A program made the translations under genes and the position numbers. From Actinomadura luteofluorescens (lineage in GTDB: Bacteria; Actinomycetota; Actinomycetes; Streptosporangiales; Streptosporangiaceae): a stretch of DNA of 64,000 nt. Below the pieces are notes generated by a model. It saw nothing but the letters and a program-made list of their open reading frames with translations, was not told the origin of the DNA and did no database searches. Below are positions 12,743 to 20,750 of the stretch, one piece after another. Each line of letters starts with the position of its first letter. Position 1 is the stretch's first letter. The stretch covers positions 6,882,001 through 6,946,000 of the forward strand of contig NZ_JACCBA010000001.1 of assembly GCF_013409365.1 (NCBI RefSeq), written 5' to 3'.

Positions 12743-14211
12743 CACGCGACCTCGTCCGCGACGCCGTCGACGTCGGGCGCCCGGCCGGCGCCGATGTCGG
12801 CCATGTAGCTCATCCAGGTGTAGGCCGGGTCGCCCCGGCGCACCAGCTCCCGGTAGAGCCGGCCGGTCATGTCCCGCCGCACGTCCGCGTAGGCGGGCGC
12901 CGGGTACACGTTGCGCAGCTCGTGGGGGTCGTCCTCCAGGTCGTACAGCTCGTGGACGCTCTCGGGGTTGAACACGAGCTTGTGGCGGCGGTCCCGGATC
13001 ATCCGCTGCGAGTAGGGGAAGTGGTGGCCGTGGAACTCGGCGACCACCTCGGGGCGGGGGTCGTCCTCCCCGCGGATGAGCGGCAGCAGGCTCCGGCCGT
13101 CGCAGGGGTCGCCGGCCGGCAGCCCGGCCAGGTCGAGGATCGTCGGATGCAGGTCGATCAGCGTGGCGAACTCGTCGACCGCGCGGACGGGCGCGCCCGG
13201 CACCCGGATGATCCCGGGGATGCGGTAGATGTCCTCGTACATCGCCGGGCCCTTGTCGTTGAGCCGGTGCGCGCCGGTGAACTCGCCGTGGTCGGCGGTG
13301 AACACGACCGCCGTGTCGTCCCACAGGCCGCGCTCGCGGAGCCGGTCGAGGATCCGCCCGGCCTGCTCGTCGATCATCGTGACGTAGCCCCAGTAGACGG
13401 CGATCAGCTTGCGCCAGGCGTCGGCGTCGAAGTGGTCGGCCGACCAGTACTCGGCGTAGCGGCGCTGGACTTCCGGCTTGCCGGCGAACGTCTCGGCCAT
13501 GGACGCGGGCAGCGGCACGTCCGCCGGGTCGTACAGGTCGTAGTAGGCGTCCGGCAGCAGGTAGGGCAGGTGCGGGCCGAACCAGCTGCACGTCAGCGCG
13601 AACGGCCGCCCGTCGCCCGCGTACCGGTCGATCAGTTCGATCGTCCGGTCGGCGAGGAACCGCTCGACGGTCGCCTCGGCGGGCTGCTCCAGCCGTCCGG
13701 CGATCAGGTGGCCGCGCCCGGAGTCGTTGGGGGCCTTGCCGAAGACCGCCTCGCGCACCTTGAACGGCGGGTGCCCGTTGTCCCTGAGCCAGGCCTGGTA
13801 GGACGGATGGTGGAACGGGTTCAGCGCCCCGGGCAGGTGCTCGCCGTCCATGCCGTAGTACTCGGGGCCGCGTTCGCGGCCGATGTGCCACTTGCCGACG
13901 TGGCCCACGTTGTAGCCCGCGTCCAGCAGCGGCCGGACGAAGTTGGGGAACTCGTCGTCCACCTCGTCCTTGGCGCCGCCGTTGCGTTCGGGATTGTTGA
14001 GCAGGCCGTGCCGGAACGGATGGGTGCCGGTGAACAGGGAGGCGCGGGCCGGGGTGCAGATCGCGGTCGGCGTGTAGAACCGGTCGAACCTGGTGCCCTC
14101 GGCCGCCAGCCCGTCCAGCGCCGGCGTGCGCACGACCGGGTTGCCGTAGCAGCCCAGCGTGTCGACCCGGTGCTGGTCGGTCATGAGGATCAGGACGTTG
14201 CGAGGGGGCAC
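12742..14211 (-). CDS. Cys-type (formylglycine) sulfatase, cytosolic
   Basis: A 489-residue member of the sulfatase/alkaline phosphatase superfamily. The N-terminal metal site is seen in [11 protein letters not shown] and the active-site signature is [11 protein letters not shown], with Cys52 as the residue oxidised to formylglycine. GHVGKWHIG and [13 protein letters not shown] complete the metal and substrate site. GTG start chosen because CGGAG lies 4 bases upstream; no signal peptide follows. The enzyme should therefore hydrolyse an imported sulfate ester in the cytosol. It heads the operon with the Ssu-like importer, GH20 and FGE. The true substrate (aryl, alkyl or sugar sulfate) cannot be read from the sequence. 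Confidence 0.94.
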   Translation of the reverse strand: MPPRNVLILMTDQHRVDTLGCYGNPVVRTPALDGLAAEGTRFDRFYTPTAICTPARASLFTGTHPFRHGLLNNPERNGGAKDEVDDEFPNFVRPLLDAGYNVGHVGKWHIGRERGPEYYGMDGEHLPGALNPFHHPSYQAWLRDNGHPPFKVREAVFGKAPNDSGRGHLIAGRLEQPAEATVERFLADRTIELIDRYAGDGRPFALTCSWFGPHLPYLLPDAYYDLYDPADVPLPASMAETFAGKPEVQRRYAEYWSADHFDADAWRKLIAVYWGYVTMIDEQAGRILDRLRERGLWDDTAVVFTADHGEFTGAHRLNDKGPAMYEDIYRIPGIIRVPGAPVRAVDEFATLIDLHPTILDLAGLPAGDPCDGRSLLPLIRGEDDPRPEVVAEFHGHHFPYSQRMIRDRRHKLVFNPESVHELYDLEDDPHELRNVYPAPAYADVRRDMTGRLYRELVRRGDPAYTWMSYMADIGAGRAPDVDGVADEVA

Positions 14212-14285
14212 GGGACTCCGTTCATTAATTCCTGAGGGTTGACAGAAATAGGCGCTTTGTTGCGGAGGCGCAGGTCGGGCCGGAT

Positions 14286-15464
14286 CTAGGGGTCCGCGGG
14301 CCGCGGGCCGGGCGGGAGGGGGTCCTGCTCCTTGAGGACCAGGGCGATCGCGCCCATCGCCGACGCGGCGGGCCCGAGGTCGGCCGGGACGACGTCGAGC
14401 GCGCGCGGCTTGCCCGGCAGGGCGAGCTCGCCGATCGCCGACCTGATCGGATCGAGGACCAGGCCGCCGAGCGTGGCGAGGTCCCCGCCGACGACGACGC
14501 GCCGGGGGTCGAGCTGGGCCACCGTGCCCGCCAGGACCGTTCCCAGCGTGCGGGCCGCCTCGACGACCACCGCGGTCACCTCGGGTGTCCGGGACCGCGC
14601 GGCCTCCAGCAGGTCGTCGGTGCCCGTCAGCCGGACGCCCCGCGACGCGGCGGCCTCCAGCAGCGCCGGCACGCCGATGCGGCCCTCCAGACAGCCGCGC
14701 CCGCCGCAGTGGCACCGCGGCCCCGCCGGATCGACCGAGACGTGGCCGACCTCGCCGGACGCCCCGTGCCCGCCGCGCAGCAGGCGCCCGCCGGAGATGA
14801 AGCCGCCTCCGACGCCGACCGCCCACCGCACGTAGACCACGTCCTCGGCCGAGCGCGCGGCGCCCCACGTCTGCTCGGCCAGCGCGGCGAGGCGGGCGTT
14901 GTTGTCGACCTCGACGCGGGTCCCGAAGGCGGCCTCCAGGCGTTCGGCGGCCCGCCGCCGCCGGTCGGGGGCGTCCATCACCCCGACCAGGCCGATCCCG
15001 ACCGCCTCCAGCGCGCGCAGCCCGATGCCGCGGTCGTCGCAGACCTTGCGGACCAGCGCGATGGCGAGGTCGGCCTGCTCGCTCTCGTCCGCGTCCGGCG
15101 CCGAGTCGTCCACGGCGGTGGCGACGACCTGCCGGGCGATGTTGGCGATCGCGACCCGGATCCGCCGCCGGCCGAGGTCCACGCCGACCAGCAGGCCGGC
15201 GTCGGGGTTGAGGGAGACGCGGGTCGCCGGCCGCCCCCGGCCGCGGGGCCGGCCGTCGTCCTCGGCCCCCGACTCGATCACCGCCCCGCGCTCCATGAGC
15301 TCGGAGATGATGGCGAACAGCGTCGTGCGGGACAGGCCGGTGTGCTCGGTGAGCCGTGTCCGGCTCATCGGCCCCTCGCCGCGCAGCGCCGCCAGCACGG
15401 CGCCCTCGTGGGTCCGCCGGAGCCGTTGCAGCGCGTCCGCCCGCTTCTCCATGCCGGGAAGCAT
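14286..15464 (-). CDS. ROK-family transcriptional repressor
   Basis: A 392-residue regulator: an N-terminal winged helix (about residues 20-80, MSRTRLTEHTGLSRTTLF) followed by a ROK domain with VGVDLGRRRIRVAI, VDNNARLAALAE and the zinc-binding GHVSVDP/CHCGGRGCLE block. Such NagC/XylR-type proteins bind a sugar or sugar phosphate and release operators of catabolic operons. It lies 74 bases upstream of the sulfatase operon in the same direction and is divergent from the sugar kinase, so both are plausible targets. The start may be the ATG at 15452 (MEKRAD). Confidence 0.93.
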   Translation of the reverse strand: MLPGMEKRADALQRLRRTHEGAVLAALRGEGPMSRTRLTEHTGLSRTTLFAIISELMERGAVIESGAEDDGRPRGRGRPATRVSLNPDAGLLVGVDLGRRRIRVAIANIARQVVATAVDDSAPDADESEQADLAIALVRKVCDDRGIGLRALEAVGIGLVGVMDAPDRRRRAAERLEAAFGTRVEVDNNARLAALAEQTWGAARSAEDVVYVRWAVGVGGGFISGGRLLRGGHGASGEVGHVSVDPAGPRCHCGGRGCLEGRIGVPALLEAAASRGVRLTGTDDLLEAARSRTPEVTAVVVEAARTLGTVLAGTVAQLDPRRVVVGGDLATLGGLVLDPIRSAIGELALPGKPRALDVVPADLGPAASAMGAIALVLKEQDPLPPGPRPADP

Positions 15465-15521
15465 GGAGGATGCGCCCGATTAATGTCAATGCTCCGGACG
15501 AAAACCCCCTAAGGTGGGACG

Positions 15522-16499
15522 GTGAACAGCCCACGGGACATCGCAGCCGGTCAGGCCGACAAGAGGGACGGGGCGTCGCGCGGATCGGCCGGCGTCGTCG
15601 TCGCGCTCGACGTCGGCGGAACCCGCATCAAGGCGGGCATCATCGGCCCCGCCCACGACGTCCTGCTGGACCGCACCCGCGACACCGGCGCCGCCGAAGG
15701 GCCGGACGAGGTGACCGCGCGCGTGCTGAACCTGGTGACGGACCTGCTCGCCGAGGCGGAAGCGGGGGGACACGCCGTCGACGCCGTGGGCGTGGCGCTT
15801 CCGGGGATCGTCGAGGAGGCCGCGGGACGGGTGGTCCTGTCCGCCAACCTGGGCTGGCGCGACCTCGACCTCGCCGCCCGCCTCGCCGAACGCACGGACC
15901 TGCCCGTCGCGATCGGCCACGACGTGCGCGCCGGCGGTCTGGCCGAGTCGGTCCTGGGCGCCGGGCGGCAGTGCCGCGACCTGCTGTTCCTGCCGATCGG
16001 GACGGGGATCGCGGGAGCGATGATCCTCGACGGCCGCCCGTACGCCGCCGGCGGCTACGCGGGGGAGATCGGCCATCTGCGCGTGCACCCGGACGGCCGT
16101 CCGTGCGGATGCGGCGGCCGGGGCTGCCTGGAGCGGTACTCCTCGGCGTCCGCGATCGCCGCCGCCCATGCCGACCGCACCGGCGAGCCGGTGAGCGCGG
16201 CCGAGGTCGCGGCGCGCGTGGCGGCGGGCGACCCGGACGCCGTCGCGGTCTGGCGGGAGGCGGTCGAGGCGCTCGCCGTCGCCCTCGCCGCCTACGCCAC
16301 GGTCTGCGCGCCGGAACTGGTCATCGTCGGCGGGGGACTGGCGGGCAGCGGCGAACTCCTGCTGGAGCCGCTGCGGGCCTCGCTGGCGGCCCGGCTGACC
16401 TTCCAGCGCGTCCCCCGGATCGTCCGCGCGGAACTCGGCGACCGGGCCGGCCTCCTGGGCGCCGCCCTGCTGGCACGCGCCAGTACCGAGAGCCCCTGA
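15522..16499 (+). CDS. ROK-family sugar kinase (glucokinase / N-acetylhexosamine kinase-like)
   Basis: A 325-residue ROK kinase beginning at GTG. After a 24-residue leader it shows the ATP-binding VVALDVGGTRIKAGI, the catalytic aspartate in GHDVRAGGLAE (usually ENDANAAALGE), GTGIAGAMI and the zinc motif CGCGGRGCLE. It should phosphorylate glucose or an N-acetylhexosamine released by the GH20 and sulfatase pathway. It is transcribed divergently from the ROK repressor with 57 bases between starts. The usual Asn before the catalytic Asp is His here, so specificity should not be inferred from family name alone. Confidence 0.9.
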   Translation: MNSPRDIAAGQADKRDGASRGSAGVVVALDVGGTRIKAGIIGPAHDVLLDRTRDTGAAEGPDEVTARVLNLVTDLLAEAEAGGHAVDAVGVALPGIVEEAAGRVVLSANLGWRDLDLAARLAERTDLPVAIGHDVRAGGLAESVLGAGRQCRDLLFLPIGTGIAGAMILDGRPYAAGGYAGEIGHLRVHPDGRPCGCGGRGCLERYSSASAIAAAHADRTGEPVSAAEVAARVAAGDPDAVAVWREAVEALAVALAAYATVCAPELVIVGGGLAGSGELLLEPLRASLAARLTFQRVPRIVRAELGDRAGLLGAALLARASTESP

Positions 16500-16881
16500 G
16501 CATCTGATGCGACAGCCGTTTCTCAGAACTCATCGGGCAGCATTCGAGTGAATGCGCAACTCCCGTCATGCGGGATTTCTCCGGGACGGGTGAACCGCAA
16601 GGCCTTGACGATCCGGAGACCCGAAGAACTGCTGGGAAGGCGATAAGCCTCTTTCCGTTCGGCTGGAGATTCGCCGCATTCGCGGCGGGATACTTTCTGT
16701 AGCGGCCTGTTGCTGAACGTGAATCATCGCTCGTCAGCGTCGCCGTCTCGAAAATGTGCCGCCCTCAGATCCCGCCGCGGCGAGCGGTGCCCGTACGGAC
16801 GGCGCCGCTCCCAGGTCAGCGCCGTCACGGCGGGGCGGCTCCCCGCGAAGGCGGAAGCGCGTGCGCGACCAGGAGGACAGC
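16500..16881 (+). other. Long untranslated leader / intergenic stretch
   Basis: About 380 bases without a convincing gene precede the small ORF at 16882. The stretch is less GC-rich than its surroundings and contains several short stems (for example around 16565-16600 and 16670-16692). It may be a structured 5' leader for the cell-wall hydrolase pair, but no riboswitch family could be recognised. Confidence 0.35.
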
Positions 16882-17046
16882 GTGAACCAGGAGATCGAGC
16901 ACATGGACGAGGTGGACGTCCACCCGGACGTGCACGTCGCCACGGAGCCCGACGAGCAGGAGGTCCTCGAACGGCTCTACGGCCCGCCCGACCGCGACGG
17001 GATATTCCGGGGCCCGCCGATCCACGAGCGAGGCGAGCGGCGATGA
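16882..17046 (+). CDS. Small acidic protein of unknown function, coupled to CHAP hydrolase
   Basis: A 54-residue acidic protein from a GTG start with a strong ribosome site (AGGAGG, 16871-16876). It is rich in Glu, Asp and His (HMDEVDVHPDVHVATEPDEQ) and has no signal peptide or membrane segment. Its stop overlaps the ATG of the CHAP-domain gene (ATGA), so the two are translated together. No family was recognised; an inhibitor or chaperone for the hydrolase is a guess from position only. Confidence 0.7.
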   Translation: MNQEIEHMDEVDVHPDVHVATEPDEQEVLERLYGPPDRDGIFRGPPIHERGERR

Positions 17047-17768
17047 CCGCGGCGAAGATGGTCGCCGAGGCCCGCAAGACGCTCGGAATGTCGGGGCGGC
17101 CGAACGCCATCACGCGGGAGTACGCGTCCAGGCACGGCGACGAGTACCTCCTCGCCCCCTGGTGCGACATGGCCGTCACCTACTGGGCGCGGCACAGCGG
17201 CAACGCCAAGGCCGTCCTGCCGGGCGGGGACCGCGCCTACACCCCGTGGCACGCCCAGGACTTCAGGAGGATCGGACGCTGGCACAGCGGGACCGTCAGC
17301 AGCGTGAACGCCGCGAAGCCCGGCGACATCGTGTTCTACGACTGGGGCGGCACCGAATCCATCGACGCGATCGACCACGCCGGCGTGGTCGAGTTCTCGC
17401 TCGGCGGAGGGCGGCTGCAGACGATCGAGGGCAACACCGACGACGCGGTGAAGCGCCGCATCCGCGCGGCCGGCGTCATCGCAGGCTACGGACGGCCCGC
17501 TTACGACGACTGGACGGAGAGCATGGTGAGGAACCTTCCGACGCTCGCCAGAGGCGCCACCGGGGAGGACGTGCAGACCGTGCAGGGCCTCCTGCTGGCG
17601 CGCAGCCACCCCGAGGTCTCGATCAGCGGCATGTTCGACGCCACGACCGAGGAGGCCGTGAAGGCGGTGCAGCGGTGGGGCGGTGTCGAGGACGACGGGA
17701 TCGTGGGTCCGATGACCTGGCCGGTCCTGCTGCGCGTGCAGGACTCCATGGAATCCGGCGCCTGGTAG
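17043..17768 (+). CDS. CHAP-domain peptidoglycan hydrolase with C-terminal PG-binding domain
   Basis: A 241-residue protein. Residues about 1-155 form an NlpC/P60-like CHAP amidase domain with the catalytic cysteine in LAPWCDMAVTYWAR and histidine in DAIDHAGVVE. Residues about 160-240 form a PG_binding_1 domain (LARGATGEDVQTVQGLL, DDGIVGPMTWPVLL). It has no signal peptide, as in phage endolysins that leave the cell through a holin or a contractile injection system. Start is the ATG overlapping the upstream small gene. Confidence 0.88.
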   Translation: MTAAKMVAEARKTLGMSGRPNAITREYASRHGDEYLLAPWCDMAVTYWARHSGNAKAVLPGGDRAYTPWHAQDFRRIGRWHSGTVSSVNAAKPGDIVFYDWGGTESIDAIDHAGVVEFSLGGGRLQTIEGNTDDAVKRRIRAAGVIAGYGRPAYDDWTESMVRNLPTLARGATGEDVQTVQGLLLARSHPEVSISGMFDATTEEAVKAVQRWGGVEDDGIVGPMTWPVLLRVQDSMESGAW

Positions 17769-17774
17769 GCCCGG

Positions 17775-18578
17775 CTAGGGGCGCCGCGCGGTGACGGTCC
17801 AGGCGCGCGAGTCGAACCAGACGCCGTCGTCGCCCAGGTGGGCGGAGAGCATCTCGCGCAGGCGCGCGACCGCCCGTTCCGAGGCGGCGGGATCCAGCTT
17901 TCCCAAGGCCTCGCTCGTGGAGGTGAAGCCACGGACCCAGTCGAGCGCGGCGTCCACGTCCGGACCGTAGTAGACGGGCTCGCGGACGTCGGTGAAGGCG
18001 ACGTCGGCGAACCCCGCCGCGCCCAGGATCTGCTCGACGGTCGACGGGTCGCCGAGGGAGAACGCGTCCGGCCCGGCAGGAGCGGCGGCCCCTTCTCGCT
18101 GGGCCTCGGAGAGGGCTCGGCGGATGGCGACGTCCCATTCGTTGCGTTCGGCGGGCTGCCACACCATCATCACCAGGCGTCCGGCCGGGCGCAGCGCCCG
18201 CCCGACGTTGGCGAACGCCGCGACCGGGTCGTCGAAGAACATCGTGCCGAACCGGCTGATCGCCAGATCGAAGCCCTCGGGCGGGAAGCGGTGGACCTGG
18301 GCGTCGGCGTGCTCGAAGGCGACGTTGCGGACGCCCTCGGCCCGGGCGCGTTCGCGGGCGCGCTCGACGGCGGGCGCGGAGACGTCGACCCCGAGCGCGC
18401 TGCCCGCCCCGGCCGCGCGTGCCGCCTGGCGGGTCGTCCGCCCGGAACCGCATCCGATGTCGAGGACGCGGTCGTGGAGCCGGACGCCGGCCGCCCGGCG
18501 CAGGATCCGGTCGTGCCGCCGCAGTTCGGCGTCGTAGTCGGTGGGGCCGAGCGCAGGTTCGCCTGAGGAGTCTCGCAC
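17775..18578 (-). CDS. Class I SAM-dependent methyltransferase
   Basis: A 267-residue methyltransferase of the UbiE/Methyltransf_11 type. Motif I is VLDIGCGSGRTTRQAA (about residues 38-53), followed by LGVDVSAPAVERAR, the acidic post-I motif HADAQ, and DLAISRFGTMFF. It uses SAM to methylate a small molecule in the cytosol. It is the third gene of a probable operon (DHDPR-like, SDR, methyltransferase; gaps of 27 and 34 bases). The neighbours suggest a steroid- or polyketide-like substrate, but this is inference. Confidence 0.88.
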   Translation of the reverse strand: MRDSSGEPALGPTDYDAELRRHDRILRRAAGVRLHDRVLDIGCGSGRTTRQAARAAGAGSALGVDVSAPAVERARERARAEGVRNVAFEHADAQVHRFPPEGFDLAISRFGTMFFDDPVAAFANVGRALRPAGRLVMMVWQPAERNEWDVAIRRALSEAQREGAAAPAGPDAFSLGDPSTVEQILGAAGFADVAFTDVREPVYYGPDVDAALDWVRGFTSTSEALGKLDPAASERAVARLREMLSAHLGDDGVWFDSRAWTVTARRP

Positions 18579-18612
18579 CGTACCCTCTCTACCACTGCCG
18601 GGCCCGCCGCGG

Positions 18613-19350
18613 TCAGCCCTTGTGGGGGATCTGCTGGACGGTCCCCCCGTCGATGACGAACTCGGACCCCGTGGCGAAGGACGACTCGTCGGAGGCGAGG
18701 AAGACGACGAAGGAGGCGACGTCCTCGGGCAGGCCGGGACGTCCGAGGGGGATCGGGACCATGTCGTCGGGGATCCCTTCGGTGAGCGGCGTCCGGATCA
18801 GGCCGGGGTGCAGCGAGTTGACCCGGACGCCGTGCGGGGCGAGCTCGACGGCGACCGACTTGGTCAGGCCCCGCAGTCCCCACTTCGAGGCCACGTAGCC
18901 GTGCGCCCAGGAGGTGCCGCGGAGGCCCTCGATCGAGGAGTTGTTGATGATCGAACCGCCCCCGGCGGCGATCAGCGCGTCGGTGGCCGCGCGGATGCCG
19001 AGGAACGGGCCGGTGAGGTTGACGTCGATGATCTGCCGCCACCTGTCCGGCCTGAACCGGTTGATGGACGCGCCGTTGGCGATCCCCGCGTTGTTGAACA
19101 GCACGTTCAGCTCGCCGAACGCGCCGACGGTGGCCTCGACGGCCGCCGCCCAGTCGTCCTCGCTGGTCACGTCGAGGTGCACGTAGCGGCCCGCGTCGCC
19201 CAGTTCGTCCGCGACGGCCGCGCCCTCGTCGTCGAGGATGTCGCCGATCACGATCCTGGCGCCCTCGGCGGCCAGGGCCCGGGCGCTGGCCGCGCCGATC
19301 CCGCGGGCCCCGCCGCTGATCAGAGCGACCTTCCCGTCCACACGTCCCAT
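18613..19350 (-). CDS. Short-chain dehydrogenase, FabG3 / 3-alpha,20-beta-hydroxysteroid dehydrogenase-like
   Basis: A 245-residue SDR with the cofactor motif SGGARGIGA, the NNAG loop, the catalytic serine in IINNSSIEGL and YVASK. The stretches GDILDDEGAAVADEL, RYVHLDVT and the C-terminal FVIDGGTVQQIPHKG strongly resemble Mycobacterium tuberculosis FabG3 (Rv2002), a hydroxysteroid dehydrogenase, as recalled without a search. It should oxidise or reduce a hydroxyl on a steroid-like substrate with NAD(H). It is the middle gene of the operon read from the KstR-like promoter at about 20.5 kb. Confidence 0.9.
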   Translation of the reverse strand: MGRVDGKVALISGGARGIGAASARALAAEGARIVIGDILDDEGAAVADELGDAGRYVHLDVTSEDDWAAAVEATVGAFGELNVLFNNAGIANGASINRFRPDRWRQIIDVNLTGPFLGIRAATDALIAAGGGSIINNSSIEGLRGTSWAHGYVASKWGLRGLTKSVAVELAPHGVRVNSLHPGLIRTPLTEGIPDDMVPIPLGRPGLPEDVASFVVFLASDESSFATGSEFVIDGGTVQQIPHKG

Positions 19351-19377
19351 GCTCGCCGTCCCTTCTGTCGCGGTGCC

Positions 19378-20463
19378 CTAGCCGGCCAGCGCCTGCGCGA
19401 AGACGCCGCGCGCGGTGGTGAAGGGCAGGTCGAGCGGCGTCCGCAGTCCCGGCGGCGCCGCGATGACGTCGGGGATCGCGTTGACGACGCGCCCGGCGCC
19501 CGAGGCGATGGCGGCGTGGTTGTGGTCGCCGTCGGCGCTGGTCGGGCAGACGTCGACGCGGTAGGACGGTTCACCGACGATCTCGACCCGGTAGGAGCCG
19601 CCGTCCTGCGCGGGCTGCGGCCAGTCGGGACGCAGGTCGCCGCGCAGCCGGGTCGTGTGCTCGATGACGAGGACCTCCCTGCCGCCGACGACGCCGCCGA
19701 CCTGGAACCGGAGGGCCGCCATCCCGCCCGCCGGGATGTGGCCGGCGGCCACGTCGAACGCCTCCGGCGCGGGCTCCTGCTCGAACCACTCGGTGATCTC
19801 GTCGAGCTCGAATCCGAACCCCCGGGCCAGCATGCGGAGGCTGACGCCCCACGACGCGGCCAGCATCCCCGGCCGGAGGATCTTCGGCAGGTCCCCGACG
19901 GGACGTCCGAAGCCCATGAAGTCGAACAGGACCGGGCCGCCGTCGTAGGTCGCGTAGTCGGCGATCTCCGAGCAGCGCACCTGCTCCACCCGCCGGCAGG
20001 TGCTCGCGATCGCGAAGGGGAGCAGGTCGTTCGCCCAGCCGGGGTCCACCCCGGTGACGAACACGCTCGTCCCGCCCGCCCGGCAGGCGTCCTCGATGGG
20101 ACGGATCATGCGGTCCGGCAGCAGCCCCCAGGGGTAGATCAGCGGCACCGGCGAGGAGGCGACGACGTCGCTGCCCGCGGCGAGGATCCGGCCGATGTCG
20201 GCGAGGGCGTCCGGCAGCCGGGTCTCGCCGATCGCGCAGTAGACGGTGCAGTCCGGCCGCGCGGCGAGGGCCGCCTCCAGATCGTCGGTGGCCGCGACGC
20301 CCGTGACCGCGTCGAGTCCGGCGAGCTCGCCGGCGTCGCGCCCGACCTTCGCGGGGTCCGACACGACCAGCCCGGCCAGTTCGAAGCGGGGATCCTCGAT
20401 CAGCTGCGCCAGGGCGATGCGGCCGACGTTGCCGGTGGCCACGTGCAGGACGCGGATGGCCAT
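19378..20463 (-). CDS. Dihydrodipicolinate reductase-like NAD(P) dehydrogenase
   Basis: A 361-residue protein of the family often named dihydrodipicolinate reductase N-terminal domain protein (related to 2,4-diaminopentanoate dehydrogenase). The Rossmann start is IRVLHVATGNVGRIALAQL, and a central TGVDPGWANDLLPF segment is typical of the family. Ribosome site GAGGAG lies 4 bases before the ATG. It heads the operon and is divergent from the 420-residue gene. Mycobacterial paralogues are often linked to lipid or steroid genes; the true substrate is unknown, and lysine synthesis is unlikely in this context. Confidence 0.85.
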   Translation of the reverse strand: MAIRVLHVATGNVGRIALAQLIEDPRFELAGLVVSDPAKVGRDAGELAGLDAVTGVAATDDLEAALAARPDCTVYCAIGETRLPDALADIGRILAAGSDVVASSPVPLIYPWGLLPDRMIRPIEDACRAGGTSVFVTGVDPGWANDLLPFAIASTCRRVEQVRCSEIADYATYDGGPVLFDFMGFGRPVGDLPKILRPGMLAASWGVSLRMLARGFGFELDEITEWFEQEPAPEAFDVAAGHIPAGGMAALRFQVGGVVGGREVLVIEHTTRLRGDLRPDWPQPAQDGGSYRVEIVGEPSYRVDVCPTSADGDHNHAAIASGAGRVVNAIPDVIAAPPGLRTPLDLPFTTARGVFAQALAG

Positions 20464-20503
20464 GATGCTCCTCGACGGGCTCGCAGGGCATGGAGACGGC
20501 TAG

Positions 20504-20517
20504 TAGAACGCGTTACC
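20504..20517. promoter_or_regulatory. KstR-like operator, site 1
   Basis: TAGAACGCGTTACC matches TnnAACnnGTTnnA, the published KstR consensus, except for the last base. It lies 41 bases upstream of the DHDPR-like start codon, so binding there would block that promoter. Confidence 0.55.
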
Positions 20518-20575
20518 GAGCAGCCTGCTGGAGGCCGCGCCACGGCGTCCACCGAGCCGCACCGGCCAGCTTGCT

Positions 20576-20656
20576 GGACACATGTCCAACATAGGGTGCG
20601 GGCTTGCGCCGCCGCAATGGCCGCCGCCTACCGGCCGACTCTCCGGACAACTGTCT
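20576..20656. promoter_or_regulatory. Palindrome pair GGACA-N2-TGTCC
   Basis: GGACACATGTCC (20576-20587) is a perfect 12-base palindrome. GGACAACTGTCT (20645-20656) is a one-mismatch version followed by another GGACA half-site. They lie between the two KstR-like sites in the 287-base divergent promoter, and are candidates for a second regulator such as the TetR protein encoded at 22000-22614. Confidence 0.45.
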
Positions 20657-20676
20657 GGACACTCTTCCAGTTTCTC

Positions 20677-20690
20677 TGGAACGCGTTCTA
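20677..20690. promoter_or_regulatory. KstR-like operator, site 2
   Basis: TGGAACGCGTTCTA is an exact match to TnnAACnnGTTnnA. It lies 60 bases upstream of the 420-residue gene's start, mirroring site 1 on the other side of the divergent promoter. Confidence 0.6.
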
Positions 20691-20750
20691 CTATGGCGCC
20701 GTGCGCACGAAGGCCGTCCTCCGCCCGCCGCAGACCAAGGAGATCCGCAG

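Noticed and set aside
14212..15521. Shared ATTAATG in the sulfatase promoter and in the ROK divergent promoter as a possible ROK operator
   Set aside because: The shared string is only seven bases, without symmetry in either place.
16500..16881. c-di-AMP (ydaO-type) riboswitch before a cell-wall hydrolase
   Set aside because: The position would fit, but I could not find the conserved core elements; recorded only as an unexplained leader.
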